Shown here: positions 1 through 9,022 of the stretch, one piece after another
How the letters are laid out: the number at the start of each line of letters is the position of its first letter
Numbering within the stretch: the first letter of the stretch is position 1
Notes under the pieces: generated by a model
The model's database searches: none
The model's input: only the letters and a program-made list of their open reading frames with translations
What the model was told of the DNA's origin: nothing
Assembly (NCBI RefSeq): GCF_025751585.1
Contig: NZ_JAOWKX010000006.1
Span: 137,099-201,098, forward strand
Length of the DNA: 64,000 nucleotides
From: Fluctibacter corallii
GTDB taxonomy: Bacteria > Pseudomonadota > Gammaproteobacteria > Enterobacterales > Alteromonadaceae
Reading direction: 5' to 3'
Position numbers and translations under genes: made by a program

Positions 1-983
1 ATGTTAACGTATCGACTACCTCTGGCGATCAGCGTGCTCTCGACTTTGAAACCCTAATAGAGCGTGACGTTGTAAACAAACAATGGCTACCCAGTTTCAA
101 CTTTGCATGGGACATCTCTGACAACCTGATTTTACGGGCATCAGCGGCAAAAACCATGTCTCGTCCCGGCCTAGGAGATTTGGGCGGGCAAGAAAGCTTA
201 ACCTATGTGTCTGAAGAGTACGCAGAAGACCGTGCAACCATTCGCTTTAATCCCGTAGATGTAGGCTGGTCTGGCAGTGGCGGCAACAAAGCCTTGGAGC
301 CCTATGAATCAATTCAAACGGACCTGTCTCTTGAGTACTATTACGGTGAGGGATCCGGTATGGGCATCGCGTTATTTAATAAAGAAGTTGATAACTTTAT
401 CGTACCGTTAATTATCACCTCTGTACGTCCTACCGAAGGCTACACAAATCCATCGACAGGTGACACTATTGTGCCTGCTGGCAATATCACCGTTAGTCCG
501 TTTAACTCTGTCGCCAATGGCTCGGACGCCACCTCTCGTGGTATCGAACTTTATGTTCAACACAACTTCGAGAGCGGCTATGGATTCAACGCAAACTATA
601 CCATTAACGACACCAATCAAGCAGATGTCAGTATCGACGGAACAAAAGTAGGCGAATCGGCGCTCATTGGCAGTGCAGACAATCAATTTAACCTGTCTGC
701 GTATTATGAAAATGATTTATTCAGCGTTCGCGCCTCTTACAACCGTAGAGGCAAACGCAGCTTATCTTTGCATGACGGCTTAACTGTTTACGGTCTGCCT
801 TATGAGCAGATAGACGTCAATGCCTCATACAACATCACTGAGTCTCTGATCTTTAGTGCCTCTGTTATTAACCTCACAAAAGAAGAGTCCTTCTCGCAAT
901 ATGGAGATGATACCGATGCTCGCCTACGCAGCAGCAACTATACAGGACGCCGAATATACGCTGGCGTAACGTATCGCTTCTAA
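1..983 (+). CDS. TonB-dependent receptor, C-terminal part (5' end outside window)
   Basis: The reading frame is open from base 3 with no start needed, so this is the last 326 residues of a gene that begins upstream of the window. Text such as LPSFNFAWDISDNLILRAS followed by KTMSRPGLGDL is the conserved barrel segment of the large TonB-dependent receptors common in Alteromonadales and Xanthomonadales, and the protein ends in an aromatic residue (VTYRF) as outer-membrane barrels do. Such receptors import ligands (often saccharides or siderophores) using TonB energy. The ligand cannot be read from this fragment. The gene lies 23 bases before a large surface lipoprotein, probably in one transcription unit, which suggests a joint role in nutrient capture. 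Family call is firm; substrate unknown. Confidence 0.9.
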   Translation, partial: VNVSTTSGDQRALDFETLIERDVVNKQWLPSFNFAWDISDNLILRASAAKTMSRPGLGDLGGQESLTYVSEEYAEDRATIRFNPVDVGWSGSGGNKALEPYESIQTDLSLEYYYGEGSGMGIALFNKEVDNFIVPLIITSVRPTEGYTNPSTGDTIVPAGNITVSPFNSVANGSDATSRGIELYVQHNFESGYGFNANYTINDTNQADVSIDGTKVGESALIGSADNQFNLSAYYENDLFSVRASYNRRGKRSLSLHDGLTVYGLPYEQIDVNASYNITESLIFSASVINLTKEESFSQYGDDTDARLRSSNYTGRRIYAGVTYRF

Positions 984-1006
984 CCTGACTTATATGGAGA
1001 TAAACA

Positions 1007-3883
1007 ATGAACAATCAAACCATAACTCACCCTTCATTAGTCAGAATACCAGCGATGCTGTTAACTGGCTTTCTCGCTGCCTGTGGCGGCGGTGGAAATG
1101 ATCCTACGCCAACCGATGTACCGTTTCAGCCTGAATCAACCCATGCCACCATTACGGGCTCTGTTGTTAAAGGGCCTGTATATGCAGCTTCGCTTAACAT
1201 CAGCACACTCAATAACAGTACGCTGACGATTGCATCTGGTGGAGAGACCCTAAATGACGGCAGCTTTAGCATAGCGTTACAAAGCGAGCCGGGATTTGGC
1301 ATCAATTCGATAATAGCCCTCACCGCTGAGGCAAACGACAATACAGTGGTGGTTTGCGATGCAGCGCAATGTGGCGATAGAACCATAGGTGAATCACTGA
1401 GTGCAGCACAAGTAGGTAATTTATCGTTAACCACATTGAGTCATGTTGCCGTTGATTACAATAACAGCGCTGGTGGCAGCACTAACGCAACCGTGCAATT
1501 AAATGCGCTCACAACACTTGCCACTACGCTCATTCAACGCGCAATAGATAATGGTCAAAATGTCAGCTCTTCGGCACTGCTGGAAATCGCACAACAAGAT
1601 GCATCATCACTGCTGCTCCGTGTATTCGGATGGCAAACTAACAGCGTTAACCTTTTTGACGAAGCAGTAGTTGATGCGCAGTCGTATGAAAAGTTCGTTA
1701 CGTCAGAGCAGTGCAACGAAACGCAAAGCACCGATGAAAGCGGCGACCCTGTGTCTGAGCTTGTCTGTCATGACGTATTATTAGGCGAAAACATCATTAA
1801 ATTATCGCTCATTAACGCCAGCCTCGCCGCGTTTCCAGAGGGGAAAACCCTGTCTGAGCATATTCAAGATACGCAACAACACATACTCAATGCCCTCAAC
1901 GATGACAAAGATGCACTAAAAACGCTGCGTGAAGGCACACTGGCGGCCATTGAGAATCATCCTGCTTTGTCTCAACTTGGGATGACGGCAGCAGACATCA
2001 TCGACCTCTCACTTTCATTGGAAGAGAGTACGGGAACAAGTGGGCCGCTCACAGAAGTCACTTCTCAAGAGAATGTAGCCACTGCAACAGTTGAAGCTAG
2101 AAACAGCATCAGCGACGCTGAAAATGCCTCAAAAGTATTTGATGGAGACGTTAACACCAAGTGGTTAGATCATAATGACTACAAAGGCGCACCGTCAGAA
2201 GCTGATCCGTCTTGGGTGCAAATTACCTTCAATGAACCCCAGGCCGCAAACACACTGCTTATCACCAGCGCCAACGACTCGCCTGAGCGTGATCCAGAGA
2301 ATGTGACCGTGCAGGCGAGTAATAATGGAGAAAGTTGGGTAGAACTCGCTAAAATTACAGGCATTGCATTTAATGAACGATTTGAGCGCCAAGCTTTTAC
2401 CTTTGCCAATCAGCTTGCATACCAAACCTACCGTATAAATATTACGAAAAACCAAGGCAACACCGACCTAATGCAAATTGCAGACATTCAGCTATTAGGC
2501 CCTGTATTTGTTGGGAAAAGGCACACCGACACCACGTCTTATACATCCACTGCACGGTACAGTATTAGTGATGCAGAAAATCAAGACAAAGTCTTTGACG
2601 GTAATCCAGACACGAAATGGTTAGATCATAACGACTGGCAAGGCGCGCCCAGCGACGCAAACCCTGCGTGGCTACAAGTCGACTTTGCTCAACCTGTGGC
2701 AGTAGATACACTGGCAATCACGAGCGCAAATGACGCGCCTGAGCGGGATCCAGAAAACTTCAGCTTGTTGGCATCTAACGACAATGGCACCACATGGACC
2801 TCCATCGGAGACTGGGTGGGAGAATCGTTTGACGATAGACTTTCACGCAAAAGCTGGCCTGTCAGTAATCAATTGGCTTACACCTCTTACCGCCTAGAAG
2901 TGTCTAAAAACCAAGGGAATGCAGACCTCATGCAAATCGGTGAGATTGAACTTATCGGCCCTGAAGTGGCTGGGGAAAATCACGCTCTTTCCAGTGGGGC
3001 AAGCTACACTGCGCGTTTCAGTATTAGTGATTCAGAAAGCGCCGCACAAGCATTTGATAGTAATTCAGATACCAAATGGCTGGATCATAACGACTGGCAA
3101 GGTGCGCCCTCTGATTCAGATCCTGCGTGGATTCAGGTTGATTTACCAGAAGCAAAAACCGTCAATACACTGACCATCACCTCTGCCAATGATGCACCCG
3201 CAAGGGACCCTGAAAACTTCAGCTTGCTGGGCAGTAACGACGGCGGAACCTCTTGGACAACGCTGGCCAGTTGGACCGGTGAAAGCTTCAATGAGCGCTT
3301 TGAACAGCAAAGTTGGGCAATTAACAATACACTCGCTTATGCCACATATCGCTTAGCTGTCAGTAAAAATGCAGGCAATGATGGACTGATGCAAATTGCA
3401 GAGGTGGGATTAATAGGCCCACAATATGAAAGTATTGATCATTCAGACAAAACTGGCAGTAGCTATACAGCGCGCTTTAGCATCAGTGATAATGAAAGCG
3501 CCGCACAAGCATTTGATAACAACCCAGAAACAAAATGGCTTGATCATAACGATTGGCAAGGCGCACCCAGTGAAGCAGACCCGAGCTGGATTCAGGTTGA
3601 TTTAGCTGAACCAACCGTGATTGATACGCTTGCTATCACCAGCGCAAACGATGCACCCGAGCGCGATCCCGAAGATTTTAGTCTACTCGGCTCAAATGAC
3701 GGCGGGCAAACTTGGGAACCCATCGCCAATTGGGTTGGAGAAAGTTGGAATGACCGTTTTGAACGCAGAGTCTTCAGCTTTACCAATGGCTTCGCATACA
3801 CCAGTTATCGCGTATCAATTAGCAAAACCAATGCAGATTTAGTGCAAATAGGAGAAATTGAACTGATTGGGTTAAACAAATAA
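1007..3883 (+). CDS. Large lipoprotein with four tandem discoidin (F5/8 type C)-like domains
   Basis: The 958-residue product begins with a lipoprotein signal: hydrophobic stretch ending FLAAC at Cys26, then Gly-rich and Pro-rich spacer. Residues about 45-330 are a unique region beginning with TITGSVVKGPVYAA, typical of secreted proteins with a carboxypeptidase-regulatory-like start. From about residue 366 four repeats of about 152 residues follow (starts near 366, 519, 671, 823), each with an SISD...E...FDG/N...TKWLDHND...GAPS core, a TITSANDxPxRDPE strand and an end like LMQIGEIELIGP. This is the pattern of galactose-binding-like discoidin folds, so a carbohydrate- or surface-binding role is inferred. 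ATG follows a GGAGATAA ribosome site. It sits directly behind a TonB receptor gene, suggesting a receptor accessory lipoprotein. Binding target unknown. Confidence 0.8.
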   Translation: MNNQTITHPSLVRIPAMLLTGFLAACGGGGNDPTPTDVPFQPESTHATITGSVVKGPVYAASLNISTLNNSTLTIASGGETLNDGSFSIALQSEPGFGINSIIALTAEANDNTVVVCDAAQCGDRTIGESLSAAQVGNLSLTTLSHVAVDYNNSAGGSTNATVQLNALTTLATTLIQRAIDNGQNVSSSALLEIAQQDASSLLLRVFGWQTNSVNLFDEAVVDAQSYEKFVTSEQCNETQSTDESGDPVSELVCHDVLLGENIIKLSLINASLAAFPEGKTLSEHIQDTQQHILNALNDDKDALKTLREGTLAAIENHPALSQLGMTAADIIDLSLSLEESTGTSGPLTEVTSQENVATATVEARNSISDAENASKVFDGDVNTKWLDHNDYKGAPSEADPSWVQITFNEPQAANTLLITSANDSPERDPENVTVQASNNGESWVELAKITGIAFNERFERQAFTFANQLAYQTYRINITKNQGNTDLMQIADIQLLGPVFVGKRHTDTTSYTSTARYSISDAENQDKVFDGNPDTKWLDHNDWQGAPSDANPAWLQVDFAQPVAVDTLAITSANDAPERDPENFSLLASNDNGTTWTSIGDWVGESFDDRLSRKSWPVSNQLAYTSYRLEVSKNQGNADLMQIGEIELIGPEVAGENHALSSGASYTARFSISDSESAAQAFDSNSDTKWLDHNDWQGAPSDSDPAWIQVDLPEAKTVNTLTITSANDAPARDPENFSLLGSNDGGTSWTTLASWTGESFNERFEQQSWAINNTLAYATYRLAVSKNAGNDGLMQIAEVGLIGPQYESIDHSDKTGSSYTARFSISDNESAAQAFDNNPETKWLDHNDWQGAPSEADPSWIQVDLAEPTVIDTLAITSANDAPERDPEDFSLLGSNDGGQTWEPIANWVGESWNDRFERRVFSFTNGFAYTSYRVSISKTNADLVQIGEIELIGLNK
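2090..3880 (+). repeat. Four-fold tandem repeat inside the lipoprotein gene
   Basis: Four in-frame units of about 456 bases encode the discoidin-like domains. Units 2, 3 and 4 share long near-identical stretches (for example the bases for TKWLDHNDWQGAPS at about 2617, 3076 and 3532), whereas unit 1 is more diverged (HNDYKG). Unit 4 lacks a short Asn-Gln-Gly-Asn segment near its end. The similarity of 2-4 points to fairly recent duplication or ongoing gene conversion. Confidence 0.8.
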
Positions 3884-4207
3884 CAACATATGTTTAACAT
3901 TTTGCTCAGCTAATCTTCTTGCCGCTGAAGGCGTTAACGCCATCGGCGGCTTTACCAACTATAGATATCTTCTATTGCTTAATCCACCGCCTTTCGCACG
4001 TTTATCCCATTTTTCGCCGCTCATCCGATAAAACCTAGAGAAAACGCCCCATCAACAAACCATTAGTTTGATTTATATATGTGACTTAATCAAAAAAACA
4101 TACATATCATCAATACTCAGCATAAACGGCAAATATTTTACCTGGTTAGACCTCACGAATACCATTTGTTTCGAATTTGTTAATACAACGTAAACAAGGA
4201 CACACTT
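3884..4207. other. Intergenic region before the lipase gene
   Basis: 324 bases without a gene. It starts with a nested palindrome at 3921-3950 (GCCGCTGA ... TCGGCGGC outside GGCGTTAACGCC) followed by only three T, a possible weak terminator for the upstream lipoprotein gene. The remainder is AT-rich and probably carries the lipase promoter; the ribosome site before the lipase is AAACAAGGACACACTT. No other feature recognised. Confidence 0.5.
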
Positions 4208-5140
4208 ATGAAACTGACTAAAACGCTGTTGTTGTTCCCGCTTTTGTTCTCCCTGTCGCTATTTTCACTCCAATCCCAAGCCTCAGATTATACGAAAACG
4301 AAATACCCCATCGTCTTGGTACATGGCCTGTTTGGTTTTGACTCTGCATTAGGCGTAGATTACTTTTTTGGCGTACCCCATGCGTTAGGAAAAGACGGAG
4401 CAAAGGTATACACAACACAAGTTTCGGCAGCGAACAGTTCTGAGTTCAGAGGCGAACAATTATTGCTTCAAGTTGAGCATATAATTGATCTGACTGGTGC
4501 TGAAAAAGTGCATTTATTTGGCCACAGCCAAGGCGCACAAACTGCGCGCTATGTTGCTTCAGTACGTCCAGATTTGGTGGCATCAGTGACGAGCATTGGT
4601 GGTGTTAACTGGGGAAGCCCTGTCGCGGATCTGGTTCGAAATAAAGTACCCGATGGTTCTTTCAGCGAGGCGATTGCTGAAGGTGTATTCAACGCCCTTG
4701 CGACAATAATAGACTTTGTTTCAGGTAACGCAGGTAACCCTCAGAATTCGCTTGAAAGCCTTGAAACGTTGACCACCGAAGGCACGTTAGCATTCAACGC
4801 TAAATATCCAGAAGGCGTGCCTTCACAATATTGCGGCAACGCCAACATGATTGCAGACAATGGTGTTTATTACTTTTCTTGGAGTGGCGGTAAAGCGTTT
4901 ACCAACATGTTTGATCCTACCGACGCAGCGCTTACGGCTACCAGTCTCGTGATTGGTGAGACCAACGACGGGTTAGTGTCCAGCTGTTCAAGCCGTCTAG
5001 GTTACGTGATTAAAGACAATTACAAAATGAACCACATTGATGAGGTAAACCACACCTTTGGTATTCATCACTTATTTGAGACGGATCCGCTTACCGTGTT
5101 CAGACAACAAGCTAATCGCCTTAAAAACCTAGGTTTATAA
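4208..5140 (+). CDS. lipA: Secreted triacylglycerol lipase (Pseudomonas family I type)
   Basis: A 310-residue alpha/beta hydrolase with a Sec signal peptide cut near residue 25 (LQSQA/SDY). It hydrolyses ester bonds of triglycerides outside the cell. Visible: oxyanion motif LVHGLFGFD (36-44), nucleophile elbow GHSQGAQ with Ser107, acid Asp254 in ETNDGLVSS, and catalytic His276 in MNHIDEVN. Cys209 and Cys260 match the conserved disulfide of these lipases. Length and the C-terminal ANRLKNLGL match the P. aeruginosa LipA type, which needs a steric foldase; that foldase gene follows four bases after the stop. Family I lipases normally leave by type II secretion. Assignment is strong. Confidence 0.93.
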   Translation: MKLTKTLLLFPLLFSLSLFSLQSQASDYTKTKYPIVLVHGLFGFDSALGVDYFFGVPHALGKDGAKVYTTQVSAANSSEFRGEQLLLQVEHIIDLTGAEKVHLFGHSQGAQTARYVASVRPDLVASVTSIGGVNWGSPVADLVRNKVPDGSFSEAIAEGVFNALATIIDFVSGNAGNPQNSLESLETLTTEGTLAFNAKYPEGVPSQYCGNANMIADNGVYYFSWSGGKAFTNMFDPTDAALTATSLVIGETNDGLVSSCSSRLGYVIKDNYKMNHIDEVNHTFGIHHLFETDPLTVFRQQANRLKNLGL

Positions 5141-5144
5141 TCCA

Positions 5145-6080
5145 ATGAAGGCATTTGCTATTTGCCTGGTGGCCGCCCTTGCGGCCATTTCAGCCTCATT
5201 TTATTTTAATGATAACTTACGCAATAGCCGCGCAGCAGACGGCCCAAAAAGTCAGAGAAGCGTATCCAGCATGACTGACACAGATACCACTTCGCTGGCA
5301 ATACCTGCTCAAGCTGTTCGCCCACTTCACGTCTCGGTTGATGGCGAACAACATGTTGCTGACGGAAACTGGCTAAACCATCAAACTCGACACCTACTGG
5401 ATTACTATCACAGTTTTTACGAGCAAGGTGAAGATATAATGTGGTCAAAATTTGACACCTACTGTTCTCCCCTTCCCCATTGTCCAGAGCTAACAGAAAT
5501 ACTCATTCGCTACCTCGACTACAAACTGGCTCTCGCAGCAATAGATTCTGGCATGGTACATACCGCTATTGAAGCCCAGCAACGCCTGATAGATGTCAGT
5601 CGATTACAAGACGAATACTTTTCAGAAATTGAGCGCCATGCGCTGTTTACAGAAGAACATACCCGAGACTCACTTGCACTTCAACGTATGCAACTGATGC
5701 AGGATAAGACGTTAAGCGAAGCCGCCAGACAAACCCTTCTTGAGGCGCATTTTGAAACGATGCCAGAAGAACACAAGCGGCATTTTACCCCCAGTTTTGA
5801 GTTACAAAAAGCCATTACGCTAACCCAGCAACCCAATAATTATAATGCGCTGGCAGCGGAATTCGGCGATGAAGTGGCAACACGACTCCAAGCCTCAAGG
5901 CAACGTAAGGAAAATTGGCTTGCCCGTGTAGAAGAGGTGAAGCGATTGTTCGCTGCGGAATTAAGCGAGGCTTCTGATTCTGAAAAACAAATTTATCTCG
6001 ACAATCATTTTACGCTTAATGAACAAAAGCGCCTGCATGTTTATCTTGCTTACCCGTCGCTCACATCGGAAACACCTTAA
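5145..6080 (+). CDS. lifO: Lipase-specific foldase (lipase chaperone, Lif)
   Basis: A 311-residue protein with an N-terminal membrane anchor (residues 3-21) and a long charged, helical periplasmic part, as in Lif proteins that fold family I lipases in the periplasm before secretion. The family signature (R-x-x-F-D-Y-F-L-S-A) is present in degenerate form as RHLLDYYHSF at 82-91, followed by EQGE. The typical preceding V-D-G stretch is seen as HVSVDGE (62-68). Two cysteines at about 107 and 113 lie after the signature. The start lies 4 bases after the lipase stop, so the pair is co-transcribed and probably translationally coupled. The substitutions in the signature suggest co-divergence with this lipase. 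Confidence 0.88.
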   Translation: MKAFAICLVAALAAISASFYFNDNLRNSRAADGPKSQRSVSSMTDTDTTSLAIPAQAVRPLHVSVDGEQHVADGNWLNHQTRHLLDYYHSFYEQGEDIMWSKFDTYCSPLPHCPELTEILIRYLDYKLALAAIDSGMVHTAIEAQQRLIDVSRLQDEYFSEIERHALFTEEHTRDSLALQRMQLMQDKTLSEAARQTLLEAHFETMPEEHKRHFTPSFELQKAITLTQQPNNYNALAAEFGDEVATRLQASRQRKENWLARVEEVKRLFAAELSEASDSEKQIYLDNHFTLNEQKRLHVYLAYPSLTSETP

Positions 6081-6427
6081 CCACCATTTTTCTAAAGATC
6101 GCTTCAATCCCCCACTCAAGGCCATGATATCGAGTGCGAAAATTGCGCCCAAACAGAGGCGCTATCGCCCCTTCATTCTAAATTGATAACCCCTACATAT
6201 ACGCTAAGACTACCCAACACTTATCGACGTAAAGTTTTTCTGATCACGATGAAAAAATATCATGGTCAAAAATACATCAATACACATTTATTCATGGTAC
6301 AAAGCGCGTGAATTTTAACGCTCTTCAGATTGTATAAAAACCCGTGTCAAATTCATTCTGAAGGTACACATTAGGCGAAAAGCGCCTATATTTTTTAATA
6401 AGTTATCCAAAATATTAAGGAATCATC
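6081..6427. other. Intergenic region before the RimK-like cluster
   Basis: 347 bases without a gene. It is AT-rich and holds a short hairpin at 6373-6387 (AGGCG AAAAG CGCCT) followed by ATATTTTTT, which looks like a small terminator or leader hairpin 40 bases before the next start. A promoter for the 6428-11660 cluster probably lies here but none can be picked confidently. Confidence 0.4.
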
Positions 6428-7888
6428 GTGCCCAAGACGCTTGTGGTAACCGACAACGCTCAACAGCTTCCAACACTCAATGCTAAGGTGATCAGTTTTC
6501 AACAGTATTTGTCTGAGTATCCGAAACTGTCTGAGCCTAAAACGCGAGTGATTAACCTATGCGACACAGATAAATATTTGAGTCAGGGATACTATTGCTC
6601 GTTGTTGGCGGAAGCACGTCAGCATCGTGTATTGCCGAGCGTCAGCACCATCAACGACTTAGGGGTATACGATGACAATCAACAGTCTTTGGGCATTCAG
6701 ATCCCATTACCAGAGACTGTGTCGAAGTCATTGGCTGAAGGCAAACATCAGTGTTTAGTGTTTTTTGGACACGTTTATCAATCGCCTATGGCAAAGGTTG
6801 CTCGCTATGTATTTGAACGGTTTGCCGCGCCACTTTTGGCGATCAGTGTCGAAGTAGACAATAGCAGAGCCGTTGCCACCATCGATACATTGAGTATGCA
6901 CCAGCTGGATGACGCGCAGCAACACGCCTTTTTTGAGCAGTTACAACACTTTACTCAACAGGTGTGGCGAAGCCATAGCCGCAAAAAAACACAGCGCTGG
7001 GAAATGGCGATTTTAGTAAACCCAGATGAACCAACGCCTCCAAGTGATAAAAAAGCGTTACAACGTTTTGTTTCTGCCGCTGCCACTAACGGTATTCATG
7101 CGGAGCTGGTGACCGCAGCAGAGATTGGCATGTTAAGTCGGTATGATGCTCTGTTCATTCGCGAAACAACCTCGATTAAGCATCACACCTACAATCTGGC
7201 CAGAAAGGCAGAGCAGGAAGGCTTAGTGGTCATCGATGATGCAGCCTCGATTTTGCGCTGTTGCAACAAAGTATTTTTACATGACGCGTTTACGTATAAC
7301 GGTATCCCTGCGCCACGCACACACTTTGTCTCGGATTCAACGCCTGAGACACTAGCAAGTTTGGTGGCTGATTTTGGCTTTCCTATGGTATTGAAGCTAC
7401 CAGAAAGCGCATTTTCACTTGGTGTATTTAAAGTGAAAACGGAACAAGAACTGACAGACAAATTGGCTATTCTGTTAGCTGAATCTGCACTCGTGTTGGT
7501 TCAGGAATACTTGTATACCGATTACGATTGGCGAATTGGCGTATTAAACGGACGCGCCCTTTATGCTTGCCGTTACCATATGGCGAGAGGGCATTGGCAG
7601 ATTTACAATCATGGTGCCAAGACGAAAGATACTTCGGGTGATTTCGAAACGTTACCTACGTTTGAAGTACCGTCAAAAGTATTAGAAGCCGCATTAAAAG
7701 CCGCCAAATTTATTGGAAAAGGATTGTACGGGGTCGATCTAAAGCAATTGCAAGATCAGGTGTACGTAATTGAAGTCAACGACAACCCAAGCATTGAGCA
7801 AGGCGTAGAGGATCAATATTTAGGTAAAGAGCTTTATATGCAAATCATGCAGGAATTTGCTAATCGACTCGAAGCGAGGGGACGTTAA
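6428..7888 (+). CDS. RimK-like ATP-grasp ligase with N-terminal RLAN-type domain
   Basis: A 486-residue protein starting at GTG with AAGGAA six bases upstream. Residues 1 to about 200 form an alpha/beta region as in the RLAN domain found before ATP-grasp cores. The ATP-grasp fold begins near 280 (HDAFTYNGIPAPRTHFV), with the lysine strand GFPMVLKLP near 318, YDWRIGVLNG near 370, and the metal-binding VIEVNDNPSIEQG near 447. The class forms amide bonds by carboxylate phosphorylation, typically adding amino acids to peptides or proteins (RimK adds glutamate). The stop overlaps the next gene's ATG by one base (TAATG), so the ligase and the GNAT-C39 protein are coupled. Predicted, not proven, to modify a peptide substrate. 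Confidence 0.85.
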   Translation: MPKTLVVTDNAQQLPTLNAKVISFQQYLSEYPKLSEPKTRVINLCDTDKYLSQGYYCSLLAEARQHRVLPSVSTINDLGVYDDNQQSLGIQIPLPETVSKSLAEGKHQCLVFFGHVYQSPMAKVARYVFERFAAPLLAISVEVDNSRAVATIDTLSMHQLDDAQQHAFFEQLQHFTQQVWRSHSRKKTQRWEMAILVNPDEPTPPSDKKALQRFVSAAATNGIHAELVTAAEIGMLSRYDALFIRETTSIKHHTYNLARKAEQEGLVVIDDAASILRCCNKVFLHDAFTYNGIPAPRTHFVSDSTPETLASLVADFGFPMVLKLPESAFSLGVFKVKTEQELTDKLAILLAESALVLVQEYLYTDYDWRIGVLNGRALYACRYHMARGHWQIYNHGAKTKDTSGDFETLPTFEVPSKVLEAALKAAKFIGKGLYGVDLKQLQDQVYVIEVNDNPSIEQGVEDQYLGKELYMQIMQEFANRLEARGR

Positions 7889-9012
7889 TGGCGTTGCCAG
7901 CGGTAGCAAATACGAAGGTTGATATTCGTGATGTGCAAAAGTCCGATATCAATGCACTCACTCAACTTGAGCAAACCTGTTTTGCCACTGATCGTCTGAG
8001 TAAGCGTCAGTTCTCATACTGGCTAAAAGCGCAGCATAGGGTCTTTTTAGTGGCTGAATCTAACGGTTCATTGCTGGGTTATGGGTTGGTGATCATGCGT
8101 AAAGGCACGCGTTTAGCGCGCCTTTACTCTATCGCCGTAAGCCCTGATGCACGCGGTTTAGGATTGGGCAAACAGCTTATCGAGGCGTTAGAACAAACCA
8201 CATTATCTTTTGACAAATTATTTATGCGCTTAGAAGTGGCTGAAAATAACGAAGCCGCAATCTCTTTGTATAAATCAATGGGGTATAAAGTATTTGGCAC
8301 TTACACCCATTATTATGAAGACAATAGCAACGCTCTGCGAATGCAAAAAGACATTCGACAACAATTTGTTGCGCGCAAATTATCCCCCTATCCGTGGTAT
8401 CAACAAACCACAGAATTTACCTGCGGCCCTTCTTCATTAATGATGGCGTTGGGTAAATTAGACAAACAATTTGTGTTGTCGCAGCGCTTGGAATTAGATT
8501 TGTGGCGAGAAGCAACCACCATTTTCATGATGGCAGGACACGGTGGTTGTCACCCTATTGGGCTCGCTTTGGCTGCGCATAAACGCGGTTATAAAAGTGA
8601 AGTGTTTATTAATCAGGCTTTACCTTTGTTTACTGGCGGCGTACGCAGCACACATAAGAAAGAAATCATTGAGCATGTTGAACTTCATTTTGAAGAACAA
8701 GCAACCGCCGAGGGCATAACGATAAAAAATGAAGAATTCACGCTCGAACATTTAAAAGCAGCGCTATCCTCTGGCAAAGCGGTACTCACGATGATCAGCA
8801 CCTACCAACTAGACGGACACAAAGTGCCCCACTGGATAGCTGTCACCGCTATAGATGATACCTGTTTGTATATTCACGACCCTTGCGTGGACGATTTGCA
8901 TTCCGCTCCGCTGGATTGCCAACATATTCCTATCGCACTGGATGATTTTTATAAGCTGTCGAGCTATGGCAAAACCAAACTTCGTACAGCGGTGTTGTTG
9001 TCTTTACAATGA
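7888..9012 (+). CDS. GNAT acetyltransferase fused to C39-like cysteine peptidase
   Basis: A 374-residue fusion. Residues about 10-150 are a RimI-like GNAT domain: LYSIAVSPDARGLGLGKQL holds the acetyl-CoA loop. Residues about 165-374 are a papain-like C39-family domain: catalytic Cys in FTCGPSSLMMAL near 178, HGGCHP near 215, His in VPHWIAV near 315 and Asp in IHDPC near 331, so the triad looks intact. No secretion signal or transporter is present, so it acts in the cytoplasm. Coupled to the ATP-grasp gene by a TAATG overlap with a GAGGGGA ribosome site inside that gene. Known as a conserved partner of RLAN/RimK-like ligases; the pair is predicted to make and trim or acetylate a peptide product. 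The actual substrate is unknown. Confidence 0.87.
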   Translation: MALPAVANTKVDIRDVQKSDINALTQLEQTCFATDRLSKRQFSYWLKAQHRVFLVAESNGSLLGYGLVIMRKGTRLARLYSIAVSPDARGLGLGKQLIEALEQTTLSFDKLFMRLEVAENNEAAISLYKSMGYKVFGTYTHYYEDNSNALRMQKDIRQQFVARKLSPYPWYQQTTEFTCGPSSLMMALGKLDKQFVLSQRLELDLWREATTIFMMAGHGGCHPIGLALAAHKRGYKSEVFINQALPLFTGGVRSTHKKEIIEHVELHFEEQATAEGITIKNEEFTLEHLKAALSSGKAVLTMISTYQLDGHKVPHWIAVTAIDDTCLYIHDPCVDDLHSAPLDCQHIPIALDDFYKLSSYGKTKLRTAVLLSLQ

Positions 9013-9022
9013 GAAAATAAAT

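Noticed and set aside
7888..9012. Bacteriocin-exporter-type C39 peptidase
   Set aside because: No ABC or membrane domain is attached or adjacent; the C39-like domain is fused to GNAT and is cytosolic.
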